Assembly (NCBI GenBank): GCA_013696965.1
Contig: JACCXN010000003.1
Span: forward strand, 1 to 57,117
Length of the DNA: 57,117 bases
DNA from: Bacteroidota bacterium
GTDB lineage: Bacteria > Bacteroidota > Bacteroidia > JACCXN01
Direction of reading: 5' to 3'
In this document: positions 15,605-24,745 of the stretch, piece after piece
Numbering within the stretch: the stretch's first letter is position 1
How the letters are laid out: each line of letters starts with the position of its first letter
Program-made: the position numbers and the translations under genes
The notes under the pieces: generated by a model
The model's database searches: none
The model's input: only the letters and a program-made list of their open reading frames with translations
What the model was told of the DNA's origin: nothing

Positions 15605-16864
15605 TTACAAGTCAATAAGGTTATTTTCCTTTACAATTTCCTTTCTCAGCATATTCAATGCTGTAAGTGAAGTTTTCAAAATGTTTCTCTCCCTGTTTTC
15701 CCCAAAAAGAAATTTCATGCTTATTGTATTTTTGGGAGAAGAAATTGCAATCCACACCGTACCAACAGGCTTTTCAGCAGTGCCTCCTAAGGGGCCGGCT
15801 ATTCCGGTAACAGCAATGGCATAATCAGAATTGAATTTAATTTTGCATGCAATAGCCATTTCTTCGGCCACTTCCCTGCTCACTGCTCCATTTTGATTGA
15901 TTGTTTCATTTTCAATGCCAAGTTCATTAATTTTAACCTGATTTGAATATGCAACAATAGATCCAATGAAATAATTTGAGCTTCCTGAAATAGAGGTTAT
16001 AAGATGTGAAATATATCCTCCACTACAGCTTTCCGCAGTTGATACTGTTTTTTTACTTTCAGTTAATAAATTTCCAACAATTTCCTGCAGGGTTTCTCCA
16101 TTATAGCCACAAATCCATTCGGGTATTAATTGGGTAAGCTGATTCGAATAATTTTTTATCGTTTCTTTAAGAACAATTTCATTATCACCCACAGATGAAA
16201 GTCTTAAACGCACACTACCCGGGGATGGCAAATAAGCCAGTTTTACATGTTCTGGCAAATTAAGCTCCCATTTTTCAATTGCTTGTGCAAGAACTGATTC
16301 ACTTACTCCCTGTGTTAATATGGTTTTATGAATTACAAATGGAGCTTTGAATTTTTTTATTACCCTTGGAAGCACTTCATTTGTGAGTAAATATTTCATT
16401 TCATAAGGCACTCCCGGAAGCGAAAAAATCATTTTACCATTCTTTTCGAATAACATACCGAAAGCAGTTCCCTCGAGGTTCCTTAAAGGTGTGCAGGCTT
16501 CGGGAAGTTCTGCTTGTTTTCTGTTTTCTGAAGTAATTTCAATATTTCTGGAAGTGAAAATCCGTTCAATATTTTTATAGGCCTGTTCATTAAAAATTAA
16601 CCTGGTTTTGAAATATTCACAAAGTGCAAGTTTTGTTTTATCATCACGTGTTGGTCCTAACCCTCCTGTAATAAGAATTAAATCAGCTCTTTTTTGAGCA
16701 TTTTCAAGTGATTCAAGAATATGATCCTTCTCATCAGAAACAGAAGTTATTTGTTTAACCCTAAACCCGATTAAATTTAATTCAGCTGCAATCCAGGCCG
16801 AATTGGTATCTATTACCTGTCCTATTAGGATTTCATCACCAATTGTTATAATTTCGGCAAACAT
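15605..16864 (-). CDS. cinA: CinA-like protein / NMN deamidase
   Basis: 419 residues. The N-terminal COG1058 molybdopterin-binding-like domain is recognised by IITIGDEILIGQVIDTNSA and ITGGLGPTRDD. The C-terminal PncC-type domain (about 255-415) is recognised by STAESCSGGYISHLIT and AVTGIAGPLGG. The C-terminal domain deamidates nicotinamide mononucleotide in NAD recycling; the N-terminal domain has ADP-ribose pyrophosphatase activity in characterised homologues. Length and domain order are standard. A minus-strand TATTTTTG lies at 16906-16913, 42 bases before the start. Confidence 0.95.
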   Translation of the reverse strand: MFAEIITIGDEILIGQVIDTNSAWIAAELNLIGFRVKQITSVSDEKDHILESLENAQKRADLILITGGLGPTRDDKTKLALCEYFKTRLIFNEQAYKNIERIFTSRNIEITSENRKQAELPEACTPLRNLEGTAFGMLFEKNGKMIFSLPGVPYEMKYLLTNEVLPRVIKKFKAPFVIHKTILTQGVSESVLAQAIEKWELNLPEHVKLAYLPSPGSVRLRLSSVGDNEIVLKETIKNYSNQLTQLIPEWICGYNGETLQEIVGNLLTESKKTVSTAESCSGGYISHLITSISGSSNYFIGSIVAYSNQVKINELGIENETINQNGAVSREVAEEMAIACKIKFNSDYAIAVTGIAGPLGGTAEKPVGTVWIAISSPKNTISMKFLFGENRERNILKTSLTALNMLRKEIVKENNLIDL

Positions 16865-16969
16865 TTTTATCTATATAATTCATACTATATTTAATCCAAG
16901 AAGTACAAAAATAATAAATTGGCAGCATTGTTGTTAATGTGGTGTCCATAATCACTTAAAAATTAAATT

Positions 16970-17695
16970 ATGAAAAAAATCATGCTAATTTTGTTTGGTA
17001 TAACCTGTATCAGCAATGGGCTTATAGCTCAGATAAATCTCAACAATGCTCTTGACAAGTCGAATGATCTAATAAAAAGTGGACAAGTACCTAAATTAAC
17101 GAATGATGAAGTTGTAAGTGGTTTAAGAGAAGCATTGACAGTTGGTATAAATAAATCAACGGCCTCTGCATCCGTTACAGATGGGTTTAATAAAAACCCA
17201 AAAATAAAAATCCCTTTTCCAAAGGAAGTAATTCAAGTAAAGACAACGGCTGAAAAATTAGGAATGAAGCCACAGGTTGATAAATTTGTTTTGTCTTTAA
17301 ATCGCGCAGCAGAGGAAGCTTCAAAAGAAGCAGCACCGATTTTTATTAACGCAATAAAATCAATGTCGGTAACAGATGGATTTACGATCTTAAAGGGAGC
17401 TGATAATGCGGCCACAGAATTTTTAAATGATAAAACTTCAGCAGAATTAAGGGCTAAATTCAAACCAATTGTTCAGCAAGCAATCAATAAAGTTCAGGTT
17501 ACCAAATTCTGGACACCATTAGCAACCAATTACAATAAAGTGCCTGGGGCCAAAAAAGTAAATCCTAATCTGGAGGAGTATGTAACACTTAAAGCTATTG
17601 AAGGTTTGTTCGTTCTTCTGGCTGAAGAGGAATTAAAAATAAGAAAAGATCCTTCAGCACGAATATCTGATTTATTAAAAAAGGTATTTGGGTGA
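16970..17695 (+). CDS. DUF4197 family exported protein
   Basis: 241 residues with a signal peptide (MKKIMLILFGITCISNGLIA). The mature part is helical and has the DUF4197 pattern: LTNDEVVSGLREALTVGI near the start, then LNRAAEEASKEAAPIFINAI, SVTDGFTILKGADNAATEFL and a closing GLFVLLAEEELKIRKDP. Members are widespread in Bacteroidota and Proteobacteria with no assigned function and are probably periplasmic. The gene stands alone and ends in a strong terminator. Confidence 0.9.
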   Translation: MKKIMLILFGITCISNGLIAQINLNNALDKSNDLIKSGQVPKLTNDEVVSGLREALTVGINKSTASASVTDGFNKNPKIKIPFPKEVIQVKTTAEKLGMKPQVDKFVLSLNRAAEEASKEAAPIFINAIKSMSVTDGFTILKGADNAATEFLNDKTSAELRAKFKPIVQQAINKVQVTKFWTPLATNYNKVPGAKKVNPNLEEYVTLKAIEGLFVLLAEEELKIRKDPSARISDLLKKVFG

Positions 17696-17734
17696 AAATA
17701 AAAAGAATAAACCCATATTATCATACCTAAGAAG

Positions 17735-17779
17735 AAAAAGGAGAGATTAACAAAATGTTACCCCTCCTTTTTTTTTTTT
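17735..17779 (+). terminator. rho-independent terminator after the DUF4197 gene
   Basis: AAAAAGGAG pairs with CTCCTTTTT around a loop that contains an inner TAACA/TGTTA stem. It is followed by an uninterrupted run of Ts to 17779. Confidence 0.85.
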
Positions 17780-17924
17780 GAGAATTTGAGTAATTGAGAA
17801 TTAATGATATTTAGACATAAGCTCATTTCTATTATTTGTTCAAAGAAAATAGTTACATAATAACCACATATTAAAGAAATCCTTAGAAAAATATTTTGAA
17901 CTTATAATTCAAAGAAGAAAATAA

Positions 17925-17932
17925 TAACTTTG
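17925..17932 (+). promoter_or_regulatory. -7 promoter box of the barrel-protein gene
   Basis: TAACTTTG is an exact match to TAnnTTTG. It overlaps the first in-frame ATG (17930), so translation must start further on, at 17951 or 17954. The -33 element is unclear: TTTTG at 17894-17898 is about 26 bases away. Confidence 0.5.
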
Positions 17933-17950
17933 TATTTAAAGCTCATTTTA

Positions 17951-18907
17951 ATGATGAATAGTACAAAGACTGGTATTATTTCAATACTAATTTCATTTAT
18001 CCTTATTCAATTAGGCTGTACCCCTCCCCGATCAATAACTCAATCAGGTAAAGTTACTCCTCATAAAAATTTTAAAGTTGGAATAGATCTTTCTGCCAAT
18101 ATTCCAACACATTTTGTACAATCCCTTTACCGGAACACTGAAGGAATTGTAAATCCTTTAATGAAAAAAGATACTGTAATTTTAAATGAGAAACTCCTGA
18201 AATTGAATGAAACAGCTTTAGCTTATGCAGTTGAGCCCTTAGGTTTTGGTTACAATTATTACATTAGATATGGGGTATATAAAAGGTTTGATTTGGGATA
18301 TAAATATGCATCGGGTACCCACACAATTGATGGAATGTACCAGTTTTTAGGATCAACAGGAACAATCGATAATCCGGGAGAAAAGGGAAACCATGGTAGT
18401 ATTGGTATTCAGTATTCTTCTAAAAAATATGAACTTCCCAAATGGAGTGGATTAAATAAAGTGCAAAATTTAATTGGTTTTAAAATGCAACGCAAGGATT
18501 TTTTGATTCCTATTGTTTTTAGCATTCCTTTTGGAGAAGAAGAAAGCCTTGGAAACTTTTCATTTGGTTTGGTTTATTCACATACCTTTTTAAAATATGG
18601 TTTTGAAAATGAAAACATTTACGATACCACATACACCCAGGCACCAACAAATATTCAGTCTATTCACGATAAAAAAAATTATGCATCTTTTGGTGCTTTT
18701 TTCAACTTTAAAATTGGTTATAAATATGCTTATTTTCTTCCTGCATTTGCTTTGTATTACCAGGATTATGGAAGTTTTATGCTTTTAGATCAAAGCATGA
18801 TCCGCTTTAAAGGACTTACCTTTGTTCCCTCAATTGGTTTGCAAATTAATCCATCTCAGATTGCCAGCAGCATAAAAAAGAAAAAACCAAACAGTAAAAA
18901 GAATTAA
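17951..18907 (+). CDS. outer-membrane beta-barrel-like lipoprotein, unknown function
   Basis: About 318 residues from the preferred start at 17951 (MMNSTKTGIISILISF). A lipobox-like ILIQLGC follows. The mature protein is rich in alternating aromatic/hydrophobic strands (FGYNYYIRYGVYKRFDLGYK, FGAFFNFKIGYKYAYFLPAF) and ends with a basic tail, KKKKPNSKKN. This resembles the small outer-membrane barrel proteins of Bacteroidota. The upstream ATG at 17930 overlaps the -7 box. It is followed after four bases by the PAP2 gene, so the two are one operon; the pairing suggests a role in envelope lipid handling, which is inference. Confidence 0.75.
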   Translation: MMNSTKTGIISILISFILIQLGCTPPRSITQSGKVTPHKNFKVGIDLSANIPTHFVQSLYRNTEGIVNPLMKKDTVILNEKLLKLNETALAYAVEPLGFGYNYYIRYGVYKRFDLGYKYASGTHTIDGMYQFLGSTGTIDNPGEKGNHGSIGIQYSSKKYELPKWSGLNKVQNLIGFKMQRKDFLIPIVFSIPFGEEESLGNFSFGLVYSHTFLKYGFENENIYDTTYTQAPTNIQSIHDKKNYASFGAFFNFKIGYKYAYFLPAFALYYQDYGSFMLLDQSMIRFKGLTFVPSIGLQINPSQIASSIKKKKPNSKKN

Positions 18908-18911
18908 TCTC

Positions 18912-19766
18912 ATGAAGCAACGATTTTTTTTCTCAATTATACTCTTAATTTTTTCTGTAAACGCGCATTCGCAAATATCCGTTGATAATTCACCAAGGCT
19001 TAGTAAACAATACTTTAAATCAGGCTTTAGTGATATTAAGGACATTGCATTGGCCCCACTTTATATGGACAAAACCCAATGGATAACATTTTGGGCAATT
19101 GCTGGAACAGGTTATTTTGTTTATACTCAGGACCTAAGAGTTCAGCAGTTTTCCCAATTACAAAGAACACCAACTTCAAATGGAATTTCACAACATGTAT
19201 TAGAGCCATTAGGAAGTGGGCTTTACTCCTCAACATTAATAGGTTTACTCTATTTGCATGGGACCTTGGCAAAAAACGACCGAACAAAGCGGGTGGCCCT
19301 GATAAGTGCAAAAACTCTGGTAATTTCTGGACCTATTATCCTTCTTTCCAAGGCTGCTTTTTACCGCGACAGGCCCTATTATTCAGAAAATCCTGATCCT
19401 GGTAATTGGCACGGTTTTGCAACAGGCTTAAAAGGCAGCACTAATTTCAAGGATTTTAATTACAGTACTGCTTTCCCTTCAGGACATACCACCTCTGCAT
19501 TTGCAATTGCAACCATTGTGGCAATGGAATACAAGGATAAGCCAATTATCCCCATTATAGCATACTCTTTAGCAACCTTAACCGGGTTGTCAAGAATACA
19601 TGATAATAAACATTGGGGGAGTGATGTTTTTGGTGGTGCAGTATTAGGATATGCCTTAGCAAGAGTTATTTACAGCAGAAACAATGCAGAATTTTCAATT
19701 TCCCCTTATAAAACTAAAAATGAAACAGGATTTCACCTGGTATTACCAATTAAAGCAGGATCCTAA
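18912..19766 (+). CDS. PAP2 family membrane-associated phosphatase
   Basis: 284 residues with an N-terminal signal peptide (MKQRFFFSIILLIFSVNAHS). The three PAP2 motifs are present: KAAFYRDRPYY (K-x6-RP), FPSGHTTSAFA (PSGH) and SRIHDNKHWGSDVFGG (SR-x5-H). Such enzymes dephosphorylate undecaprenyl pyrophosphate, lipid A or phosphatidate on the outer face of the membrane. The N-terminal export signal and few long hydrophobic segments resemble the periplasmic/outer-membrane branch. Operon partner of the upstream barrel protein. Confidence 0.92.
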   Translation: MKQRFFFSIILLIFSVNAHSQISVDNSPRLSKQYFKSGFSDIKDIALAPLYMDKTQWITFWAIAGTGYFVYTQDLRVQQFSQLQRTPTSNGISQHVLEPLGSGLYSSTLIGLLYLHGTLAKNDRTKRVALISAKTLVISGPIILLSKAAFYRDRPYYSENPDPGNWHGFATGLKGSTNFKDFNYSTAFPSGHTTSAFAIATIVAMEYKDKPIIPIIAYSLATLTGLSRIHDNKHWGSDVFGGAVLGYALARVIYSRNNAEFSISPYKTKNETGFHLVLPIKAGS

Positions 19767-19917
19767 CTTATTTGAGGTAATTTTTTTTACATCAAATACC
19801 AAAGCGCGACCTTTTAAGAGATAACTTTTTTTTGATTCATTCGTAAATCTTTAAAGTTACTTTAAAAGTCTAATAATTAATGGTCTATAAAGATTTTTAT
19901 TCCTTGTAAAGCTATTT

Positions 19918-21081
19918 TCATGCAAACCTTAGGACTACTGACATTGGATTATTTGCATCAGGCATTTCTTCTTTTAATAAAGTATGCACCTCTCCCCCAT
20001 TTATAAAACTCTGAATCGCTGTTTCATTTATCAGGCAATGGTCACCCTCCTTGTATGTTTTATGAATTTCCAAGGTATTGTTTTCCGGATTAAAATTACC
20101 CCAAATATTTGCATCCTTCTCAATAAACAATTGATTTACCTGTTTATAAAATGCTGCGGGAATAATTCTTTCAGGTGTAGAAGAAACAAGCGATGCATCA
20201 AAATTTTCTTTGTAATTCAAAATAGCTTTTTCTCGTTTTTTCTTAAATTCAGGTTCTACCTCTTCCCAGGCCTTTTCATGCAATTCATTAATATTAACAT
20301 ATTCAGGATTTCCAAAAACTGCATTTTCAGCAATGAAATTGTAATTCGAAACAGTTTTATAAATGGGAACCAGGTAATCAACAGCTGCAAGTACCAGTGG
20401 TGTCTGCTCACCTTTTATTAATTTCATAATTCCGGAATCCACTACATTTAAATATCTTGCTACATCAGTTTTTTGAACATCCTTACCTGCGCCTTGCCCA
20501 TGAAACATTGCATTTGCCTGGCCTCCCTGACCAGAGTGATGTTGTAAAGTACCCATGTTTTGAGGATCGTCATACATCAAGGCCTCCTGCATTCCCTGAG
20601 GAACAAAATCTTCAAGTTCTATTTCATTAATTTCATATTTGGTTGCGGTATATAGCCTAACCTTATCCTTACTAAATGCAAGAAGATAAAAAACACCATT
20701 TTCAAAAACTACTGGAAACAAAGGTGTTAGGTGAAAATTACCAGCTATAAGTTCAAAAGAAGTAAGCTCAACAGGAATTTCATAATGATTGAAATAATTA
20801 TCTGAAATAAAAACGGCTAGCCCTTTGGATTGACGCCTCCAAAAACCTGTATCATTTATAAGCTCTTTTGCTGGTTTAAGCATGTTTTCAACCTTATCTT
20901 TTTTTATCCCTTTTTCAATTAACCGGTTTTCAATTTTTTGTATTGTGCTTTTAAAGTTAATCATATCTTCTCCCTCAAAAGTTTCCTTACCAAAAAAATG
21001 AGTTGGCAAGTAAATAGAAATACAAATAGTTGATTTTATTGCAGCTAGTTTTTTGATTTCTTCCCTATTAATCATTTCCAT
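19918..21081 (-). CDS. baeRF-like (bacterial eRF1-related) protein
   Basis: A 387-residue soluble protein. The opening INREEIKKLAAIKSTICISI with YLPTH, the FYLLAFSKDKVRLYTATK strand and the later PLVLAAVDYLVPIYK segment fit the bacterial archaeo-eukaryotic release factor (baeRF) families, which combine an eRF1 domain-2-like and a Pelota/L7Ae-like fold. A Gly/Gln/His-rich insert (LQHHSGQGGQANAMFHGQG) lies in the middle, where eRF1 carries its GGQ loop; it contains GQGGQA. The biological role of these proteins, possibly ribosome rescue, is not established. Transcribed alone. Confidence 0.6.
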   Translation of the reverse strand: MEMINREEIKKLAAIKSTICISIYLPTHFFGKETFEGEDMINFKSTIQKIENRLIEKGIKKDKVENMLKPAKELINDTGFWRRQSKGLAVFISDNYFNHYEIPVELTSFELIAGNFHLTPLFPVVFENGVFYLLAFSKDKVRLYTATKYEINEIELEDFVPQGMQEALMYDDPQNMGTLQHHSGQGGQANAMFHGQGAGKDVQKTDVARYLNVVDSGIMKLIKGEQTPLVLAAVDYLVPIYKTVSNYNFIAENAVFGNPEYVNINELHEKAWEEVEPEFKKKREKAILNYKENFDASLVSSTPERIIPAAFYKQVNQLFIEKDANIWGNFNPENNTLEIHKTYKEGDHCLINETAIQSFINGGEVHTLLKEEMPDANNPMSVVLRFA

Positions 21082-21179
21082 AATTTTTCAGTTTTAAGTA
21101 ATTTAATATTGTGAATCTTAATTCAATTCTCTTTTGAATTTACTAATTTTAAAGCAGAAATCAAACTCCTTAAAACCAA

Positions 21180-21212
21180 AAAAGGAACTGTCTATTTAAA
21201 ACAGTCCCTTTT
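21180..21212 (-). terminator. hairpin terminator downstream of the MoxR gene
   Basis: AAAAGGAACTGT at 21180-21191 pairs with ACAGTCCCTTTT at 21201-21212 with one mismatch. The stem ends in A/T tracts on both sides, so it can terminate in either direction. The remainder of the gap 21082-21427 shows no gene; the short frame at 21253-21447 looks accidental. Confidence 0.6.
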
Positions 21213-21427
21213 CAATTAATTCATAAGAGTTAATTATATAACAGGTAATGGAGTGAGGAATCTTGGACAAATTGCACGAAATATAATTAAACCGAACTCA
21301 GGTTTATATGTATTCCGAATAACATGTGGTTCCTGTAATAGGAGTGGAACTAAACCCAAATTTCAAAAACTGCTTTTTCAGGTTATGAACTTAAGCAAAG
21401 TCAAAAAATTTGACTTAATTAAAGAAA

Positions 21428-22399
21428 CTAAAGTAATTCAGCAATAATTTTTTCAATTGAATACCCTTCTGCCTCTGCCTTGTAATTTCTTACAATCCGA
21501 TGTCTTAGTATGGGTAAGGCTACAGCTTTTACATCTTCAATATCCGGTGAGTATTTTCCGTTAATCGCAGCATGGCATTTAGCCCCTATCACTAAAAATT
21601 GTGAAGCCCTTGGTCCTGCCCCCCAAGTGAGGTATTTATTTACCATTTCAGTGGAGTACTCTGAGCCTGGGCGTGTTTTAGAAGCAAGTTTCACTGCATA
21701 TTCTAATACATTATCAGCTATTGGGATTCTTCTGATTAAATTCTGAAAATAAATAATCTCCTCCTGCTGCATTACCCTGTTTAATTTAACTTCATCCTGA
21801 CTGGTTGTTTGCCTTACTATGGAGAGTTCCTCTTCATACTTTGGATAATCCAGCCATACATTAAACATAAAACGGTCTAGCTGGGCCTCAGGAAGCGGAT
21901 ATGTACCTTCCTGCTCAATTGGATTTTGAGTAGCAAGCACAAAAAAAGGATTTCCAAGTTCGTAGCGCTTTCCCCCAGTGGTAATGGATTTTTCCTGCAT
22001 AGCCTCAAGTAGTGCTGATTGAGTTTTAGGAGGAGTCCGGTTTATCTCATCGGCAAGAATAATATTGGAAAATAAAGGTCCCGGAATGAATTTAAACATT
22101 CTATGCTCATCCAGAATTTCAGATCCAATAATATCAGAGGGCATTAAATCAGGGGTGAATTGGATACGATTAAAACTTAAACCAAGAACATTTGCAATTG
22201 TATTTACAAGTAGGGTTTTGGCTAAACCAGGCACACCTACTAACAAACAATGCCCTTTGCTGAAAATAGAAATCAATACATCATTAACAGTTTCTTCCTG
22301 CCCAACTATTACTTTTGAAATTTCACGCTTTAATTCATCGAAACGACCAACAAAAGCATCCACGGCTTCTACATCAGATTTAAATACAGGTGTTTCCAT
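21428..22399 (-). CDS. MoxR-family AAA+ ATPase
   Basis: 323 residues, typical for MoxR. Walker A is GVPGLAKT (residues 55-62) and Walker B is IILADEINR with the catalytic Asp117-Glu118, followed by TPPKTQSALLEAMQE. Sensor 1 is FVLATQNPIEQEGTYPLPEAQLDR (two adjoining pieces: FVLATQNPIEQEG and TYPLPEAQLDRF). MoxR proteins act as chaperone-like ATPases, usually with von Willebrand-factor-A and DUF58 proteins encoded next door. None is present downstream here; instead it is the last gene after surA and its relatives, 58 bases downstream of surA, which suggests co-expression with envelope folding factors. Confidence 0.95.
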   Translation of the reverse strand: METPVFKSDVEAVDAFVGRFDELKREISKVIVGQEETVNDVLISIFSKGHCLLVGVPGLAKTLLVNTIANVLGLSFNRIQFTPDLMPSDIIGSEILDEHRMFKFIPGPLFSNIILADEINRTPPKTQSALLEAMQEKSITTGGKRYELGNPFFVLATQNPIEQEGTYPLPEAQLDRFMFNVWLDYPKYEEELSIVRQTTSQDEVKLNRVMQQEEIIYFQNLIRRIPIADNVLEYAVKLASKTRPGSEYSTEMVNKYLTWGAGPRASQFLVIGAKCHAAINGKYSPDIEDVKAVALPILRHRIVRNYKAEAEGYSIEKIIAELL

Positions 22400-22456
22400 T
22401 TATTCTATTCGAGTTTAAAAATCAGGATTATAATGCCTTTAAATATTAAAATATTC

Positions 22457-23833
22457 TTATTGGGTTTTTTGCTTAAAACTTTCAAAGTTACATGATTTAT
22501 ACTCATCATTTAACTTGAAATAGGTATTTGCAAGTTTTTTATCAATCCAAACCTGGACAACCTGCTGCTTTTTTTCATTCAAAGCGGCTTCCTGTATTTT
22601 TTGGTAATCCTCTTTTAAATTTGCTTTGTGAGGCTCCGTACGCTTCTTTAAATACAATAGCCTGTATGCTTGTTTTCCTCCGGGGATTTGCATTAGAACA
22701 GGATTTGAAATTTCCCCTATTTTTAATTTATCAATAGTGAAGAACAAGGAAGGCTCGAGTTGATCAGCCTCAAAAGAAGTGGTACCTGTTTGAGGATTGA
22801 GTAATAAGCCACCATTGAATTTGGTTTCTTTATCGTCTGAATATAAAGCAGCGGCTTCTGCAAAATCAAGAGTATCTATATTTAATATAAGTGTTCTTAT
22901 GCTGTCCAGGAAATTTCTAGCAATTCTTAAATCTTCGTTGGAAATCTTAGGAGCAATTAAAATATGCCTGATATTAATCTGTTCCCCTCTTCTCTCAATT
23001 AATTCCATAAAATGAAACCCATATTGAGTTTCTATTACAGGAGAAACCGCGCCTTCTTTAAGTTTAAAAGCAACTGCTTCAAATTCAGGAACAAAAGAAC
23101 CCCTATCTACAAACCCCAGTTCGCCTCCTTTTTTAGATGACCCGGGATCTTCGGAATACAGAACAGCCAGGGTAGAAAATTTTTCACCCTTTATGACTCT
23201 TTCACGTATTGCTTGAATTTTTTCCTTTGCCTCAGCCTTGGCCTCTTCACTAATTTTAGGCTGAGCAACAATTTGAGCTACCTCAATCTCTGAACTAACT
23301 AGTGGAATACTATCTTTTGGAATACGGTTGAAAAACGCTTTTACTTCCGAAGGAGTAATCGTAGTTTTTGATGTAATAGAACTCTGCACTTGCTGAACAA
23401 GCAACTGATCCTTTATTAATTTTCTAAACTCCTCTTTTATTGCCGATAAGGATTTTCCATAATATTCTTCCAGCTTTTTCTCGGATCCAATTTGTTGAAT
23501 AAAATAACGCAAACGCCTGTCCATTTCCGACTCAACCTGTGAATCACTTATTACAATGCTATCAAGCACTGCCTGATTTAATAATAATTTTTGAAAAAGT
23601 ATTTCTTCAAGCAATTCACAACGATCAACTTCCGGGCTGCCATTTGGAATCTCCTGAGATTTTACCTGATGCAATTGGTTTTCCAATTCTGATTTCAATA
23701 CAATATTTCCTCCAACAACGGCTATTACCTGATCAATTACTTTGGGCTGAGCAAAAGTGAGTGCCTGGCATAGTAGCACCAAAACCAAGAAAAGCGAAAA
23801 AGCTTTATAATCCTTCAAATATTTCAATATCAT
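22457..23833 (-). CDS. surA: SurA-like periplasmic peptidyl-prolyl isomerase
   Basis: About 458 residues from the preferred start at 23833 (MILKYLKDYKAF then a hydrophobic run to ALTFAQ). A SurA N-terminal chaperone domain (VIDQVIAVVGGNIVLKSELE) is followed by two parvulin domains: one well conserved (FSTLAVLYSEDPGSSKKGGE, GFHFMELIERRGEQINIRHI) and a weaker second one with FAEAAALYSDDKETKFNGG. It escorts outer-membrane proteins across the periplasm. An ATG at 23863 is possible but would increase the overlap with the upstream gene from 29 to 59 bases. Confidence 0.9.
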   Translation of the reverse strand: MILKYLKDYKAFSLFLVLVLLCQALTFAQPKVIDQVIAVVGGNIVLKSELENQLHQVKSQEIPNGSPEVDRCELLEEILFQKLLLNQAVLDSIVISDSQVESEMDRRLRYFIQQIGSEKKLEEYYGKSLSAIKEEFRKLIKDQLLVQQVQSSITSKTTITPSEVKAFFNRIPKDSIPLVSSEIEVAQIVAQPKISEEAKAEAKEKIQAIRERVIKGEKFSTLAVLYSEDPGSSKKGGELGFVDRGSFVPEFEAVAFKLKEGAVSPVIETQYGFHFMELIERRGEQINIRHILIAPKISNEDLRIARNFLDSIRTLILNIDTLDFAEAAALYSDDKETKFNGGLLLNPQTGTTSFEADQLEPSLFFTIDKLKIGEISNPVLMQIPGGKQAYRLLYLKKRTEPHKANLKEDYQKIQEAALNEKKQQVVQVWIDKKLANTYFKLNDEYKSCNFESFKQKTQ

Positions 23834-24668
23834 TGGCCTGCAGGGCTTTTTCATAAATGTCATTTTTCATTTTATTAATTAACTCTATCTTTCTTTTATT
23901 GATAAGAATATTACGGATATTATCCATTTCAAAATTCATTGGTGAAATGCTGTTTTTAATTTTAAATCCTCTAATGTTAACGAAATAATATGAAACAGAG
24001 TCTTCTACCTCAACAAATCTGTTGTTTTTTAGAAATTCTTCCTTGTTGTATGTTAAAATAGGTATTTCTTTAAGTAAATCTTCAAAAAGCAACCAATTGT
24101 TCTCATCCAGAAAAAAATTCTGTGCAAACTGATAGGCATAATTTTCAAGTGCAATTAAATCAATTTCCTTATTTGATTTATACCACACCTTTACTTTTTC
24201 AAGATCAGGAGCACTTTTATCCACCTTTATATAACGAACTTTTATAATATTATCTTTTAATTCAAAATTTTGTTTATTCTGATCATAATAAAACTCAATT
24301 TGTTCGCGGGTAACAATTGTGTCAAGGATCTGGTCGATTAATTCTCTTTCAAAAGTATAAATAATCAGCGATCGCTTATAATCTTCCAGTTTCTGTTCGA
24401 ACATTTTTTGATCCTCACTAAGATTTTTTTCAGCGTGGCTATAAATAAGAGTTTGTCTTATCCAATTGTTAATATAACTGTTGGCCTTTGCAACACTATC
24501 TTCCTGACTTAATCCAGGTGAAATTACGCTTTCCAATTCGGTTTTATACAAAAACCTATCATGCACCCTTGCAACAGGTACTTGTTCATCTTTAGGTGAA
24601 ACGAAATTGCATCCCTGAATAATTAAGCTGAATGATAAAAGGTATATTGTGGTTCTAATACTTAACAT
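23805..24668 (-). CDS. SurA/PpiD-like lipoprotein chaperone
   Basis: 287 residues with a type II signal peptide ending in the lipobox IIQGC. The sequence is helical and charged; the pattern VARVHDRFLYKTELESVI, then NNWIRQTLIYSHAEKNL resembles the SurA-type chaperone N-domain, and ITREQIEFYYDQNKQNF-like spacing (TREQIEFYYDQNKQNF) matches the segment just before a parvulin domain. The parvulin core itself is degenerate, so it may be a chaperone without isomerase activity. It overlaps the following surA by 29 bases, so the two are made together. Confidence 0.8.
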   Translation of the reverse strand: MLSIRTTIYLLSFSLIIQGCNFVSPKDEQVPVARVHDRFLYKTELESVISPGLSQEDSVAKANSYINNWIRQTLIYSHAEKNLSEDQKMFEQKLEDYKRSLIIYTFERELIDQILDTIVTREQIEFYYDQNKQNFELKDNIIKVRYIKVDKSAPDLEKVKVWYKSNKEIDLIALENYAYQFAQNFFLDENNWLLFEDLLKEIPILTYNKEEFLKNNRFVEVEDSVSYYFVNIRGFKIKNSISPMNFEMDNIRNILINKRKIELINKMKNDIYEKALQANDIEIFEGL

Positions 24669-24681
24669 TTTGATTCAAAAA

Positions 24682-24728
24682 AAGATAAGTTTATAGCTTC
24701 TGTATGGAAGAAACTATAAACTTATCTT
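24682..24728 (-). terminator. strong hairpin terminator between two PPIase genes
   Basis: A perfect 15-base stem, AAGATAAGTTTATAG with CTATAAACTTATCTT, and an inner CTTC/GAAG stem. On the minus strand it is followed by a T run of seven. It separates the 653-residue PPIase gene from the downstream lipoprotein/surA/moxR genes and should cut or attenuate read-through. Confidence 0.85.
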
Positions 24729-24745
24729 GTTAAAACTTCTTAATC

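Noticed and set aside
15561-15824. 87-codon plus-strand ORF overlapping the cinA 3' end
   Set aside because: It is the antisense shadow of cinA, which has full domain support.
21253-21447. 64-codon plus-strand ORF in the gap after the MoxR gene
   Set aside because: No recognisable features and it runs into the antisense of the MoxR gene; no promoter-like sequence upstream.
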